64,000 bases of DNA from Mesorhizobium sp. WSM3859 (GTDB lineage: Bacteria; Pseudomonadota; Alphaproteobacteria; Rhizobiales; Rhizobiaceae). Positions 1-7,156 of the stretch are shown here, in pieces. Where the stretch lies: contig NZ_NSGG01000002.1 in the NCBI RefSeq assembly GCF_002295065.1, positions 434,001 through 498,000 of the forward strand, in the 5' to 3' direction. Both the position numbers and the translations under genes were made by a program. Numbering within the stretch: position 1 is the stretch's first letter; the number at the start of each line of letters is the position of its first letter. The notes beneath the pieces are model-generated. The model did not search any database. It was given only the letters and a program-made list of their open reading frames with translations, and was not told the origin of the DNA.

Positions 1-371
1 TCGCCAAGATAGGCCAGGACGGCCACGACCGCGGCCAGAAGGTGATCGCCAGCGCCTTCGCCGATCTCGGCTTCGACGTGACCGTCGGGCCGATGTTCCA
101 GACGCCGGACGAGATCGCCAAACTGGCGGTGCAGCACGACGTCGACATCATCGGCGCCTCCTCTTTGGCCGCCGGACACCTGACGCTGATCCCCGAGCTG
201 AAGGAAGCGCTGAAGAAGCTCGGCCATGGCGACATGCTGATCGTCGCTGGCGGCGTCATCCCGCCGCAGGACTATGACGCGGTGCTGGCGGCGGGTGCTG
301 CGGAGATTTTTCCGCCGGGGACGGTGATCCCGGAAGCGGCGAACCGGCTGATGGATCGGTTGCTGGCTTGA
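1..371 (+). CDS. Methylmalonyl-CoA mutase, C-terminal cobalamin-binding end (partial)
   Basis: This is the 3' end of a gene entering from the left edge; the frame is open from base 3. The visible part is a B12-binding domain. It starts with the GQDGHDRG stretch, which carries the D-x-H-x-x-G signature whose His is the lower cobalt ligand, and continues through the GASSLAAGH and GGVIPPQDY segments typical of the Rossmann-like cobalamin fold. The family interconverts methylmalonyl-CoA and succinyl-CoA in propionate metabolism. Only about 122 residues are present, so the catalytic barrel domain and the start lie outside the window. A small B12-binding subunit of a related mutase cannot be fully excluded, but the C-terminal sequence fits methylmalonyl-CoA mutase best. 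Confidence 0.9.
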   Translation, partial: AKIGQDGHDRGQKVIASAFADLGFDVTVGPMFQTPDEIAKLAVQHDVDIIGASSLAAGHLTLIPELKEALKKLGHGDMLIVAGGVIPPQDYDAVLAAGAAEIFPPGTVIPEAANRLMDRLLA

Positions 372-430
372 CAATTGAGCGCCCGCTGTTATAATCACTG
401 TTACAACAGTGTAATAGACAGATACGTAGA

Positions 431-521
431 TCTCCTCCACTCTCGGTTCCCTACCAAGTTGGTGGAATTGATCTGAACGCTCAATTCCACCAACTTGGTA
501 GGGAACCGAGAGTGGAGGAGA
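431..521. repeat. 41-bp perfect inverted repeat upstream of toxin-antitoxin pair
   Basis: Bases 431-471 are the exact reverse complement of 481-521, leaving a 9-base spacer (472-480). The element ends 17 bases before the antitoxin start codon, and the antitoxin ribosome binding site (AAGGAG, 525-530) lies just outside the right arm. It could be an autoregulatory operator, a strong mRNA hairpin or a palindromic mobile repeat. The arms are much longer than a usual AbrB-type operator. Confidence 0.85.
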
Positions 522-538
522 CTGAAGGAGTTTCGCCA

Positions 539-769
539 ATGAACATTGTAGTACGCAAGATCGGCAATTCCGAAGGTGTAATTTTGCCTCGGGAAATGCT
601 CGACCGGCTAAATGTTCGCGCCGGGGATACGCTTATTGCTGCAGAGAACGCAGGTGAGCTTCGGCTTCGTCGACTTGAGAGCGACCCAGAAGCATTTGAA
701 AATAAAATGAACATAGCTCGCGAGCGCATGAAAAAATATGAGGTTGCCTACCGCGCTCTCGCGAAATGA
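539..769 (+). CDS. AbrB/MazE-type antitoxin
   Basis: A 76-residue protein opening with MNIVVRKIGNSEGVILPREM, the swapped-hairpin AbrB/SpoVT/MazE DNA-binding fold: beta strand, the IGNS turn, then V-x-L-P. The charged C-terminal tail probably neutralises the partner toxin. The ATG at 539 is chosen over earlier in-frame codons because AAGGAG lies 8 bases upstream and homology starts there; an upstream start would run through the inverted repeat. Its stop overlaps the toxin start as ATGA, implying coupled translation. Antitoxins of this type usually repress their own promoter, and the large palindrome directly upstream is the obvious candidate site. Confidence 0.85.
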   Translation: MNIVVRKIGNSEGVILPREMLDRLNVRAGDTLIAAENAGELRLRRLESDPEAFENKMNIARERMKKYEVAYRALAK

Positions 770-1152
770 TCGAGCATCATTCGCGGGAGTTCGTTGAGGC
801 AATGCACGCCGAGCAGTTGCGCCTACACGGCGGCGCGCCGGGTATGCGGGATGAAGGTATGCTAGAATCGGCCCTTGGGCGGCCGCAGCAGAAAGAGGCC
901 TATGGCGAGCCGGATCTTTGCGAGCTTGCTGCGGCCTACCTCTTCGGTATCGCGAAGAATCACCCATTTGTCGATGGCAACAAGCGGACGGCCTTTGCTG
1001 CCGCCGACTTGTTTCTTTATTTCAACGGGTTAAGCGTCGAGGCCGAGCAGGAAGAGATTGTCCAATTGGTGATGATGGTTGCCGCTGGTGAAATCGACGA
1101 GGCTGGCGCCGCCGCCTTCTTCCGCGACCATACCGTCAAGCTCGAAGCCTAG
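766..1152 (+). CDS. Doc/Fic-family toxin
   Basis: A 128-residue death-on-curing type protein. The Fic core motif HPFVDGNKRT lies at residues 66-75. The family modifies translation factors: Doc of phage P1 phosphorylates EF-Tu, whereas canonical Fic proteins AMPylate targets. Here the motif has the Gly of Fic proteins where P1 Doc has Ala, but the distal Arg of the canonical GNxRxxR is Phe77, as in Doc-type proteins. Size and gene order (antitoxin first, ATGA overlap) support a type II toxin-antitoxin unit. The last codons share a CTAG tetranucleotide with the convergent Gre-like gene. Activity cannot be read from the sequence. Confidence 0.88.
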   Translation: MIEHHSREFVEAMHAEQLRLHGGAPGMRDEGMLESALGRPQQKEAYGEPDLCELAAAYLFGIAKNHPFVDGNKRTAFAAADLFLYFNGLSVEAEQEEIVQLVMMVAAGEIDEAGAAAFFRDHTVKLEA

Positions 1153-1631
1153 TTCTCGGCCTTGTCCGAGAGCTTGACGATCTCCCATTCCTTGCCGTTC
1201 ACGGCGGCCACATCGCCAACCTTCTTGCCGAACAGCGCGACAGCCATCGGCGAGACGTGGGAAATCGAGCCCTTGGACGGATCAGCCTCGTCCTCGCCGA
1301 CGATGCGCCAATGCACCTTCTTGCCGTCGTCGCCTTCCAGCGTCACACCCATGCCGAAGCGGACCACGTCGCTGCCCGGCTCAGGCACGGAAAGCTCCGC
1401 GCTCTCGCGCCGCGCGGTCCAATAGCGCAGGTCGCGCGAAACCACGGCGATGCGCTCGCGGTCACCCTTGCGTTCGGCCTTGGCGAGCATATCACGCAGC
1501 TCGGCGAGATTGTCCTCGATCATTGCGAGGCCGCGCTCGGTCACCAGATTGCGGAGGGTGCTCACTGGGCGTTCGCCGACGCCGGCAATGGCGTTTTCGC
1601 TGTCTTCTTCTCGGGTAAAAGCTCTGCTCAT
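1149..1631 (-). CDS. GreA/GreB-family transcription elongation factor
   Basis: A 160-residue protein with a charged helical N-terminal half (about residues 25-80, the coiled-coil finger of Gre factors) and a C-terminal FKBP-like domain carrying SHVSPMAVALFGKKVGD, which matches the SP-x-x-x-A-L-x-G-K-x-x-G-D signature. Gre factors stimulate RNA cleavage in backtracked RNA polymerase. The N-terminal 25 residues are extra and not obviously conserved. It stands alone between convergent neighbours. It may be a secondary Gre paralogue instead of the housekeeping GreA, because its finger sequence is divergent. No strong ribosome binding site precedes the ATG at 1631. Confidence 0.8.
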   Translation of the reverse strand: MSRAFTREEDSENAIAGVGERPVSTLRNLVTERGLAMIEDNLAELRDMLAKAERKGDRERIAVVSRDLRYWTARRESAELSVPEPGSDVVRFGMGVTLEGDDGKKVHWRIVGEDEADPSKGSISHVSPMAVALFGKKVGDVAAVNGKEWEIVKLSDKAEN

Positions 1632-1737
1632 ACAATGAACTTAGGCTTGGTGAGGCAAGTGCACAAGCGGTTTGCCGGTGGGCCCACCCTGGCACGATTC
1701 CTGCGAAGGACGAGGCGAAACGCCAGGACCTGTGCCG

Positions 1738-3114
1738 ATGTTGAACAGACGAACGCTGCTTGCCCGGACTGCCGGCTTCGCCGTCGCCGGCGTCTTCGCC
1801 GGCAAGGCATCGGCGAAATCGCTGCCCGGCATCGAGATGGCCGCGATGCGCGGCTCGATCGACGCCACCGAGATCGGCGTGCAGCCGGGCGCATTCGACG
1901 ACCAGAGCAAGGTTTTCGCCAAGATGCTGGCCGAGGCCAGCGATCGCGACCAGCCGGTGTTCCTGCCGCCCGGCACCTATCTCGTCTCCAACCTCAAGCT
2001 GCCGGCCCGCGTGCGTCTGTCGGGCGTGCCCGGCGCGACGCGCATCGTCTATGGCGGCAACGGCCATCTGATGATGGCCGAACAGGCCGAGCATATCGAG
2101 CTCAGCGGCCTCGTCTTCGATGGCACCAACCGCTGGCTGGCCGACTACACGCAAGGCCTGCTCGATCTGCGCCGCGTCGCCCATCTGACAATCGACAATT
2201 GCCAGGTGACCGGCAGCGGCAAGAACGGGCTGGCGCTCGAACATGCCGTCGGCCGTGTCGGCCGCTGCGATATTTCCGGCGCAGCGGACGCCGGCATCTA
2301 TTCGGTCGAGGCCGGCGGACTTGAGATTTCCGGCAACAGCGTTTCGGACTGCGCCAATGGCGGCATCCTCGTGCATCGCTGGCAGGCAGCGGAGGACGGC
2401 ACCATCGTCAACGGCAATCGCGTCCAGAGGATCGGCGCGCGCAGCGGCGGCACCGGCCAGAACGGCAACGGCATCAACGCCTTTCGCGCCGGCAATGTGA
2501 TCATCTCCGGCAATGTCGTCTCCGACTGCGCCTTCACCGCGATCCGCGCCAACAGTGCGAGCAATTTGCAGATCAGCGGCAACACCTGCTCGCGCTCCGG
2601 CGAGACGGGGATCTATTCGGAATTCTCCTTCGAAGGCGCGATCCTCAGCAACAATCTGGTCGACGGCGCCGCCAACGGCATCTCGATCGTCAATTTCAAC
2701 GAAGGCGGCCGCATGGCGGTCTGCTCGAACAACATCGTGCGCAACCTGACGACGGTTGGCCCTTACACCGCCGATCCGCCCGGTTTCGGCGTCGGCATCA
2801 GCGCCGAAGCCGACACCACGGTTTCCGGCAATGTCGTCGAGAACGCGCCGCTCTATGGCCTGCAGCTCGGCTGGGGACCGTATCTGCGCAATGTCGTGGC
2901 GAGCGGAAACATCATCCGGCAGGCGGGCACCGGCATCGTCGTTTCGGTCGTCGAAGGCGCCGGCACCGCGGTCATCTCGGACAACGTCATCGACGGCGCT
3001 AAAAACGGCGCCATTGTCGGCCAGCGCTGGGCCGATCCGGTGACCGGGGACCTTACCCAGTCAACAGATACCGGCTACGCGCATCTCACCGTCGAGCGCA
3101 ACAAGGTGAGCTAG
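1738..3114 (+). CDS. Tat-exported right-handed beta-helix repeat protein (TIGR03808-like)
   Basis: A 458-residue protein. It begins MLNRRTLLARTAGFAVAGVF, a twin-arginine signal with an R-R-x-x-L-L core, a hydrophobic stretch and a likely cleavage site after AGKASA. The mature part consists of repeated turns such as ISGNVVSDC, ISGNTCSRSG and VSGNVVENAP, the G-N-x-[VI] periodicity of a parallel beta-helix (pectate-lyase-like) fold. This matches the 'twin-arg-translocated uncharacterized repeat protein' family known from rhizobia and relatives, for which I know no function; a periplasmic polysaccharide lyase or epimerase is plausible from the fold. An upstream extension to 1672 is rejected because the Tat signal fixes the start at 1738. 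Confidence 0.85.
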   Translation: MLNRRTLLARTAGFAVAGVFAGKASAKSLPGIEMAAMRGSIDATEIGVQPGAFDDQSKVFAKMLAEASDRDQPVFLPPGTYLVSNLKLPARVRLSGVPGATRIVYGGNGHLMMAEQAEHIELSGLVFDGTNRWLADYTQGLLDLRRVAHLTIDNCQVTGSGKNGLALEHAVGRVGRCDISGAADAGIYSVEAGGLEISGNSVSDCANGGILVHRWQAAEDGTIVNGNRVQRIGARSGGTGQNGNGINAFRAGNVIISGNVVSDCAFTAIRANSASNLQISGNTCSRSGETGIYSEFSFEGAILSNNLVDGAANGISIVNFNEGGRMAVCSNNIVRNLTTVGPYTADPPGFGVGISAEADTTVSGNVVENAPLYGLQLGWGPYLRNVVASGNIIRQAGTGIVVSVVEGAGTAVISDNVIDGAKNGAIVGQRWADPVTGDLTQSTDTGYAHLTVERNKVS

Positions 3115-3923
3115 GCCGCAGCGACTATGATATGGGCCTGGATCTTGGCGGCAACCGCGCCACGGCCGTGCCTGTCGGCGATCGCGGCTTCCGCATAGTC
3201 GGTCGCAGCCTCAAGCTTCCCGGCATCTCTCGCCTCGATCTCGTTGCGAAGCAACGTTCCCTTGCAGTAGGCGACGGCCGGAACGCGCGGCGAGGATGCG
3301 CGGCTCTGCTCGGCCCTGGTGTCGATGGCCACATCGGAGAAGCCGGCGGCTGAAAGATCGGCGCGGATCAGATCCTTGTTGTGATAGCCGTGCGGCGTGC
3401 GAGCCAGGAAGCGTGGCGGATCGTGCGGAAAAATCCGGGCCAGAGCATTCGTCACGTCATCGGCGAATATATTCTCCTCGATGCGGTCCCACACGCTGAA
3501 CAGGAAATGCCCGCCGGGCTTCAGGACGCGCTTTGCCTCGCGATAGGCGGCGGGGCGATCGGGAAAGAACATGGCGCCGAACTGGCAGCAGACGAGGTCG
3601 AAGGCCGCATCCTCGAAAGGCAGGTTCAACGCATCCGCCTGGCGCCAAGTGATGCGGCTGTCGGGCCCCTGGCGCGAAGCTGCGTAATCGAGCATCGGCT
3701 GGTTGAGATCGGTCACGGTGTAGCTCGCGCCGGGCGGCAGCTGCGGTGCCATGGCGCGGGTGACTGCTCCGGTGCCCGCGGCGGTTTCCAGAACGGCTAA
3801 GGGTGCCAAGGACGCGGCCCGCCGCGCGGTCTCGGCGGCATAGGCCTCGAAAATCAATGGCACCATATGGCGATCGTAGTTTTCCGGGATCGACCCGGCA
3901 AACACCTTGTCCGCTTCCAGCAT
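3111..3923 (-). CDS. Class I SAM-dependent methyltransferase
   Basis: About 270 residues with the motifs of the methyltransferase 11/25 type: motif I VLETAAGTGAVTR, an acidic motif II region (TVTDLNQPMLDYA), then QADALNLPFEDAAFDLV and the post-motif RVLKPGGHFLFSVWD. These bind S-adenosylmethionine; the methyl acceptor is unknown. The ATG at 3923 is used; a GTG three codons upstream (3932) is an alternative. Its stop shares a CTAG with the stop of the convergent beta-helix gene. No neighbour suggests a pathway. Similar proteins are often called UbiE-like, but this is not a quinone methyltransferase by any specific feature I can see. Confidence 0.82.
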   Translation of the reverse strand: MLEADKVFAGSIPENYDRHMVPLIFEAYAAETARRAASLAPLAVLETAAGTGAVTRAMAPQLPPGASYTVTDLNQPMLDYAASRQGPDSRITWRQADALNLPFEDAAFDLVCCQFGAMFFPDRPAAYREAKRVLKPGGHFLFSVWDRIEENIFADDVTNALARIFPHDPPRFLARTPHGYHNKDLIRADLSAAGFSDVAIDTRAEQSRASSPRVPAVAYCKGTLLRNEIEARDAGKLEAATDYAEAAIADRHGRGAVAAKIQAHIIVAAA

Positions 3924-4020
3924 GGCCAGCACCCGGCGCCCGTTTTGATAGTCACGGAAACTAGCACATGTTCTTTATCTTGAGCTCATCGCGGCGGATG
4001 AGCGTCGGAAAGTCTGCGCG

Positions 4021-5022
4021 TTAGCTAAGCGCCGCCGTCGGCCGCAGCAAGCCGACCTTGGCGCCTATGCGGCTTTCCACTGGAGGGTGAGCGAGCTTGG
4101 TGAGCCTCGCCGCAACCGCGTCATCGCCGCGCAGCAGCTTCGCCAGCACCGCGGCGATCATCACCTCCGCCGCCCTGCCGGCGCCGTCGTCGCATTTCAA
4201 GGCGATGCCGAGGCCGAGCTCGGGCAATGCCGCGCAATAGACGCCTTCGGCGCCGGTCTTGACGAAGATCCGGCCCGGTGCTGCCTGCATCAGCGCGACA
4301 TCGGCCTTGCCGGTGCCGGCGACGAGGAACGGCTCGGCCATGCAGGCCGCAAGCAGACGCTTCGCCGCCTTGGCGCGCTCGGGCGAAAAGCCCCTGCCCG
4401 TCGCCATGCGGGCAAAGCCTTGCGCAAAACTCTTCAACGGCACGGCATAGGTCGGGATCGAGCAGCCGTCGATGGCGCTGTTGTCGGTGTTGTGGGCAGC
4501 GCCAGTAACGGATTGCATGGCGTCGCGCACCATCTCCTGCTGCGCGTGTCCCTCCTTGACGTAGCCCTGATGGGCGATGCCCGAATGCACGCAGGTGCAG
4601 AGGAAGCCGGCGTGCTTGCCGGAGCAGTTGTTGTGCAAGGCGCTCGGCACAGCGCCGGCGCGGGCGAGCGATAGGGTGGCTTCGTGGTTGGGCCAATGCG
4701 CGCCGCATTCCAGCGCCGTCTTGTCGAGTCCGGCCTTGGCAAGCATCGCCGTGGCCAGCTCGACATGAGCAGGCTCGCCCGAATGCGAGGCGCAGGCCAG
4801 CGCCAGCTCGCGGTTGCCGAAGCCGTAGGCGTCGGCAGCGCCCGATTCGACCAGCGGCAGCGCCTGGATCGCCTTCACCGCGGAGCGCGGGAAAACCGGA
4901 CGGTCCGTGTCGCCGATCTCCCAGACGGTCTTGCCGTCGGCGTCGAAGACCGAAGCCGCGCCGCGATGCCTGCTTTCGACCACCGCGCCGCGCGTGACTT
5001 CGACCAGAACCGGATTGGACAT
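4021..5022 (-). CDS. L-asparaginase, rhizobial (class 3, asparaginase II) type
   Basis: A 333-residue protein of the PF06089 asparaginase family, related to the thermolabile and thermostable enzymes of Rhizobium etli and unrelated to E. coli AnsA/AnsB. It hydrolyses L-asparagine to aspartate and ammonia. Visible features are PRSAVK with a beta-lactamase-like S-x-x-K (about S47/K50), a second conserved Ser in CASHSGE, and NNCSGKHAG, whose Cys and Lys (about C133/K136) sit at the zinc/active site in R. etli enzymes. GGGAGG precedes the ATG at 5022 by 4 bases. It lies 46 bases after a thiolase gene on the same strand and may be co-transcribed, although no metabolic link is evident. Confidence 0.88.
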   Translation of the reverse strand: MSNPVLVEVTRGAVVESRHRGAASVFDADGKTVWEIGDTDRPVFPRSAVKAIQALPLVESGAADAYGFGNRELALACASHSGEPAHVELATAMLAKAGLDKTALECGAHWPNHEATLSLARAGAVPSALHNNCSGKHAGFLCTCVHSGIAHQGYVKEGHAQQEMVRDAMQSVTGAAHNTDNSAIDGCSIPTYAVPLKSFAQGFARMATGRGFSPERAKAAKRLLAACMAEPFLVAGTGKADVALMQAAPGRIFVKTGAEGVYCAALPELGLGIALKCDDGAGRAAEVMIAAVLAKLLRGDDAVAARLTKLAHPPVESRIGAKVGLLRPTAALS

Positions 5023-5068
5023 GCTGCCTCCCGCGAGCGCCCCGGGGCGCTTTTAATGCGGGCCGCTT

Positions 5069-6235
5069 CTACCTGATGCGGTCGAGAATGGAAACGTAAT
5101 TGGCGACGGCAGCACCCCCCATGTTGAAGATGCCACCGAGCTTCGCGCCCGGCACCTGGATGCCGCCGGCTTCACCGGTCAACTGCATGGCGGTAAGCAC
5201 ATGCATCGATACACCGGTGGCGCCGATCGGATGGCCCTTGGCCTTCAGGCCGCCCGAAGGATTGACCGGAAGGCGGCCGTCCTTGGCCGTCGTCCCGTCC
5301 AGCGCCAGCCTGGCGCCCTCGCCTGGCTGGGCCAGGCCCATCGCTTCGTATTCTATCAATTCAGCGATGGTGAAGCAGTCATGCGTCTCGACGAAGGAGA
5401 GGTCGTCGAGCGTCACGCCTGCCTTCTTCAGCGCCTGGTTCCAGGCGTGCTCGCAACCCTCGAAGGCTAGGATGTCGCGCTTCGACATCGGCAAGAAGTC
5501 CTGGACATGCTCGTTGGCGCGGAAGGTGACGGCACGGCGCATCCTCAACGCCGTGGCGGTATCGGTGAGCACAAGAGCGGCCGCGCCGTCCGAGACCAGC
5601 GAGCAATCGGTGCGCTTCAACGGACCGGCGACGAAGGGGTTCTTCTCGCTTTCCTGGCGGCAGAACTCATAGCCGAAATCCTTGCGCATCTGGGCGTAGG
5701 GATTGTCGACGCCATTCTTGTGGTTCTTGGCGGCGATCATGGCCAGCGCATCCGACTGGTCGCCATAGCGCTGGAAATAGGCTTGCGCAATCTTGCCGAA
5801 GACGCCGGCGAAACCGGCCGGCGTGTCGCCATCTTCCGGCAGGTAGGATGCCTTGAGCAGGTTCTTGCCGATCTCGGGACCGGGCGTGGTCGTCATCTGC
5901 TCGGCGCCGACCACCAGCACGATGCGGGCGGCGTTGGCGTCGATGGCGCGGACGCCTTGCCGGACGGCGGCCGAGCCGGTGGCGCAGGCATTCTCGACGC
6001 GCGTCGCCGGCTTGAAGCGCAGCCGGTCGTCGGCCTGCAGCACGAGGCTGGCGGTGAAATCCTGCGGCGAGAAGCCGGCGTTGAAATGGCCAAGCACGAT
6101 CTCGTCGACATCGTCCGGGCCGATTCCGGCGTGGTCGAGCGCCTCGACGGCAACCTTGGTGATCAGGCCCTCCAGCGTCTCGCCTTCGAGCTTGCCGAAG
6201 CGCGAATGCGCCCAGCCGACGATGCATGCGGTCAT
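5069..6235 (-). CDS. Thiolase / acetyl-CoA acetyltransferase (SCP-x-like)
   Basis: A 388-residue thiolase. The nucleophilic Cys is in ENACATGSAAV (N-terminal half) and the catalytic His in GHPIGATG. The end, with GGIFNMGGAAVANY, follows the SCP-x/SCP2 thiolase pattern and lacks the C-x-G cysteine loop of biosynthetic thiolases, so degradative thiolysis of a 3-oxoacyl-CoA, or an unusual substrate, is more likely than acetoacetyl-CoA synthesis. The ATG at 6235 is preferred over the in-frame ATG at 6247 because ATGGAGG lies just upstream and homologous proteins begin MTACIVGWAHS-like. It is followed by the asparaginase gene. Confidence 0.87.
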   Translation of the reverse strand: MTACIVGWAHSRFGKLEGETLEGLITKVAVEALDHAGIGPDDVDEIVLGHFNAGFSPQDFTASLVLQADDRLRFKPATRVENACATGSAAVRQGVRAIDANAARIVLVVGAEQMTTTPGPEIGKNLLKASYLPEDGDTPAGFAGVFGKIAQAYFQRYGDQSDALAMIAAKNHKNGVDNPYAQMRKDFGYEFCRQESEKNPFVAGPLKRTDCSLVSDGAAALVLTDTATALRMRRAVTFRANEHVQDFLPMSKRDILAFEGCEHAWNQALKKAGVTLDDLSFVETHDCFTIAELIEYEAMGLAQPGEGARLALDGTTAKDGRLPVNPSGGLKAKGHPIGATGVSMHVLTAMQLTGEAGGIQVPGAKLGGIFNMGGAAVANYVSILDRIR

Positions 6236-6289
6236 AACAGCCTCCATTTGCCGCCGAGCCCAGCGTATGTTGATCTTCAGGTGATGCCG

Positions 6290-6382
6290 GCCTGCGAGTG
6301 GCGGTTTCCTGCGCTTCCGGTGCTCACGTACTTAAGTACGCTCCGCTCCGGTTCTCGAAAATCGCCATTCTCGACGCGGCCT
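6290..6382. repeat. Palindromic intergenic repeat centred on CGTACTTAAGTACG
   Basis: A perfect 14-bp palindrome (6327-6340) is flanked by imperfectly complementary arms: GCGGTTTCCTGCGCTTCCGG on the left and CTCCGGTTCTCGAAAATCGC on the right. I recognise this layout as a type of dispersed palindrome common between genes in rhizobial genomes. It probably folds into a large imperfect hairpin. The outer borders are approximate. Confidence 0.6.
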
Positions 6383-6513
6383 GACCTGACCTCAACACAC
6401 GCTAGCACGATCGCGCGCGGCACGTGATTCAATATTGTTCAATAGTGAACCGTTTTCCAGCCCATGCCATGGGCCAGAACGACACGATCGGTTGATCCCG
6501 GTGTCGATTTTTT

Positions 6514-6534
6514 ATTGATTGACGCGTCAATAAA
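6514..6534. promoter_or_regulatory. Probable BetI operator
   Basis: ATTGACGCGTCAAT (6518-6531) is a perfect 14-bp palindrome. It lies in the AT-rich sequence TTATTGATTGACGCGTCAATAA, which resembles the TTATTGA-type boxes described for BetI, the choline-responsive TetR-family repressor. It is 34 bases before the betI start codon, well placed to overlap the operon promoter. Confidence 0.65.
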
Positions 6535-6565
6535 AAATAATCTCGGCTCGAACCGGACCCCCAAA

Positions 6566-7156
6566 ATGCCGAAAATCGGAATGGAACCCGTGCGCCGCAA
6601 GGCGCTGATCGACGCGACGATCTCTGCGATCGGCAAGCGCGGATCGCTGGACGTGACGATGTCGGAGATCGCCGGCCGGGCCGGCGTGTCGTCGGCGCTG
6701 GCGCACCACTATTTCGGCGCCAAGGACGAACTGCTGTTCGCGACGATGCGGCACATCCTGACGGAGCTCAACATCGACACCAGGCGCACGCTTCACACCG
6801 CCGGCACAGCGCGTGAACGCGTCTCGTCCGTGGTCGCTGTCAGCTTCTCCGACGATCAGTTCCAGGCCGAGATCATCGCCGCCTGGCTCGCCTTCTATGT
6901 CGAGGCGCAGAAATCGACCGAGCTGCGGCGGCTGCTGCGCATCTATGCGCGGCGGCTTCATTCGAACCTGATGAGCGGGCTGACCGGCATCCTGCCCCGG
7001 AGCGAGGCCGACCGCGTGGCGGAAGCGACCGCGGCGCTTATCGACGGGCTCTATATCCGCCGCGCGCTGAAGGATGGCGTGCCGGACGCACAGACCGCGA
7101 TCGCGCTTGTGGAAGACTATCTCGAAACCAAGCTCAACGGACGGAGCCTGTCTTGA
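6566..7156 (+). CDS. betI: Choline-responsive TetR-family repressor BetI
   Basis: A 196-residue TetR-family protein. The N-terminal helix-turn-helix is visible in [20 protein letters not shown] followed by FGAKDELL, which is closely BetI-like. The C-terminal ligand domain includes [11 protein letters not shown] and [11 protein letters not shown], also characteristic of BetI. The protein represses the bet genes and is relieved by choline. The ATG at 6566 is chosen because homology starts at [12 protein letters not shown]; the frame upstream overlaps the operator. It overlaps betC by four bases (TTGA), so repressor and first enzyme are translationally coupled. Confidence 0.93.
   Translation: MPKIGMEPVRRKALIDATISAIGKRGSLDVTMSEIAGRAGVSSALAHHYFGAKDELLFATMRHILTELNIDTRRTLHTAGTARERVSSVVAVSFSDDQFQAEIIAAWLAFYVEAQKSTELRRLLRIYARRLHSNLMSGLTGILPRSEADRVAEATAALIDGLYIRRALKDGVPDAQTAIALVEDYLETKLNGRSLS

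Larger units (their letters stand above)
6236..6565. other. Intergenic region between thiolase and betI
   Basis: This 330-base stretch has no credible gene. It holds a palindromic intergenic repeat (about 6290-6382) and the probable BetI operator (6514-6534), and must contain the divergent promoters for the thiolase and bet operons. An in-frame extension of betI to 6464 would translate the operator and is not supported. Confidence 0.7.

Noticed and set aside
1257..2324. 355-codon frame spanning the Gre-like and beta-helix genes
   Set aside because: It crosses two better-supported genes and has an Arg-rich, motif-free translation.
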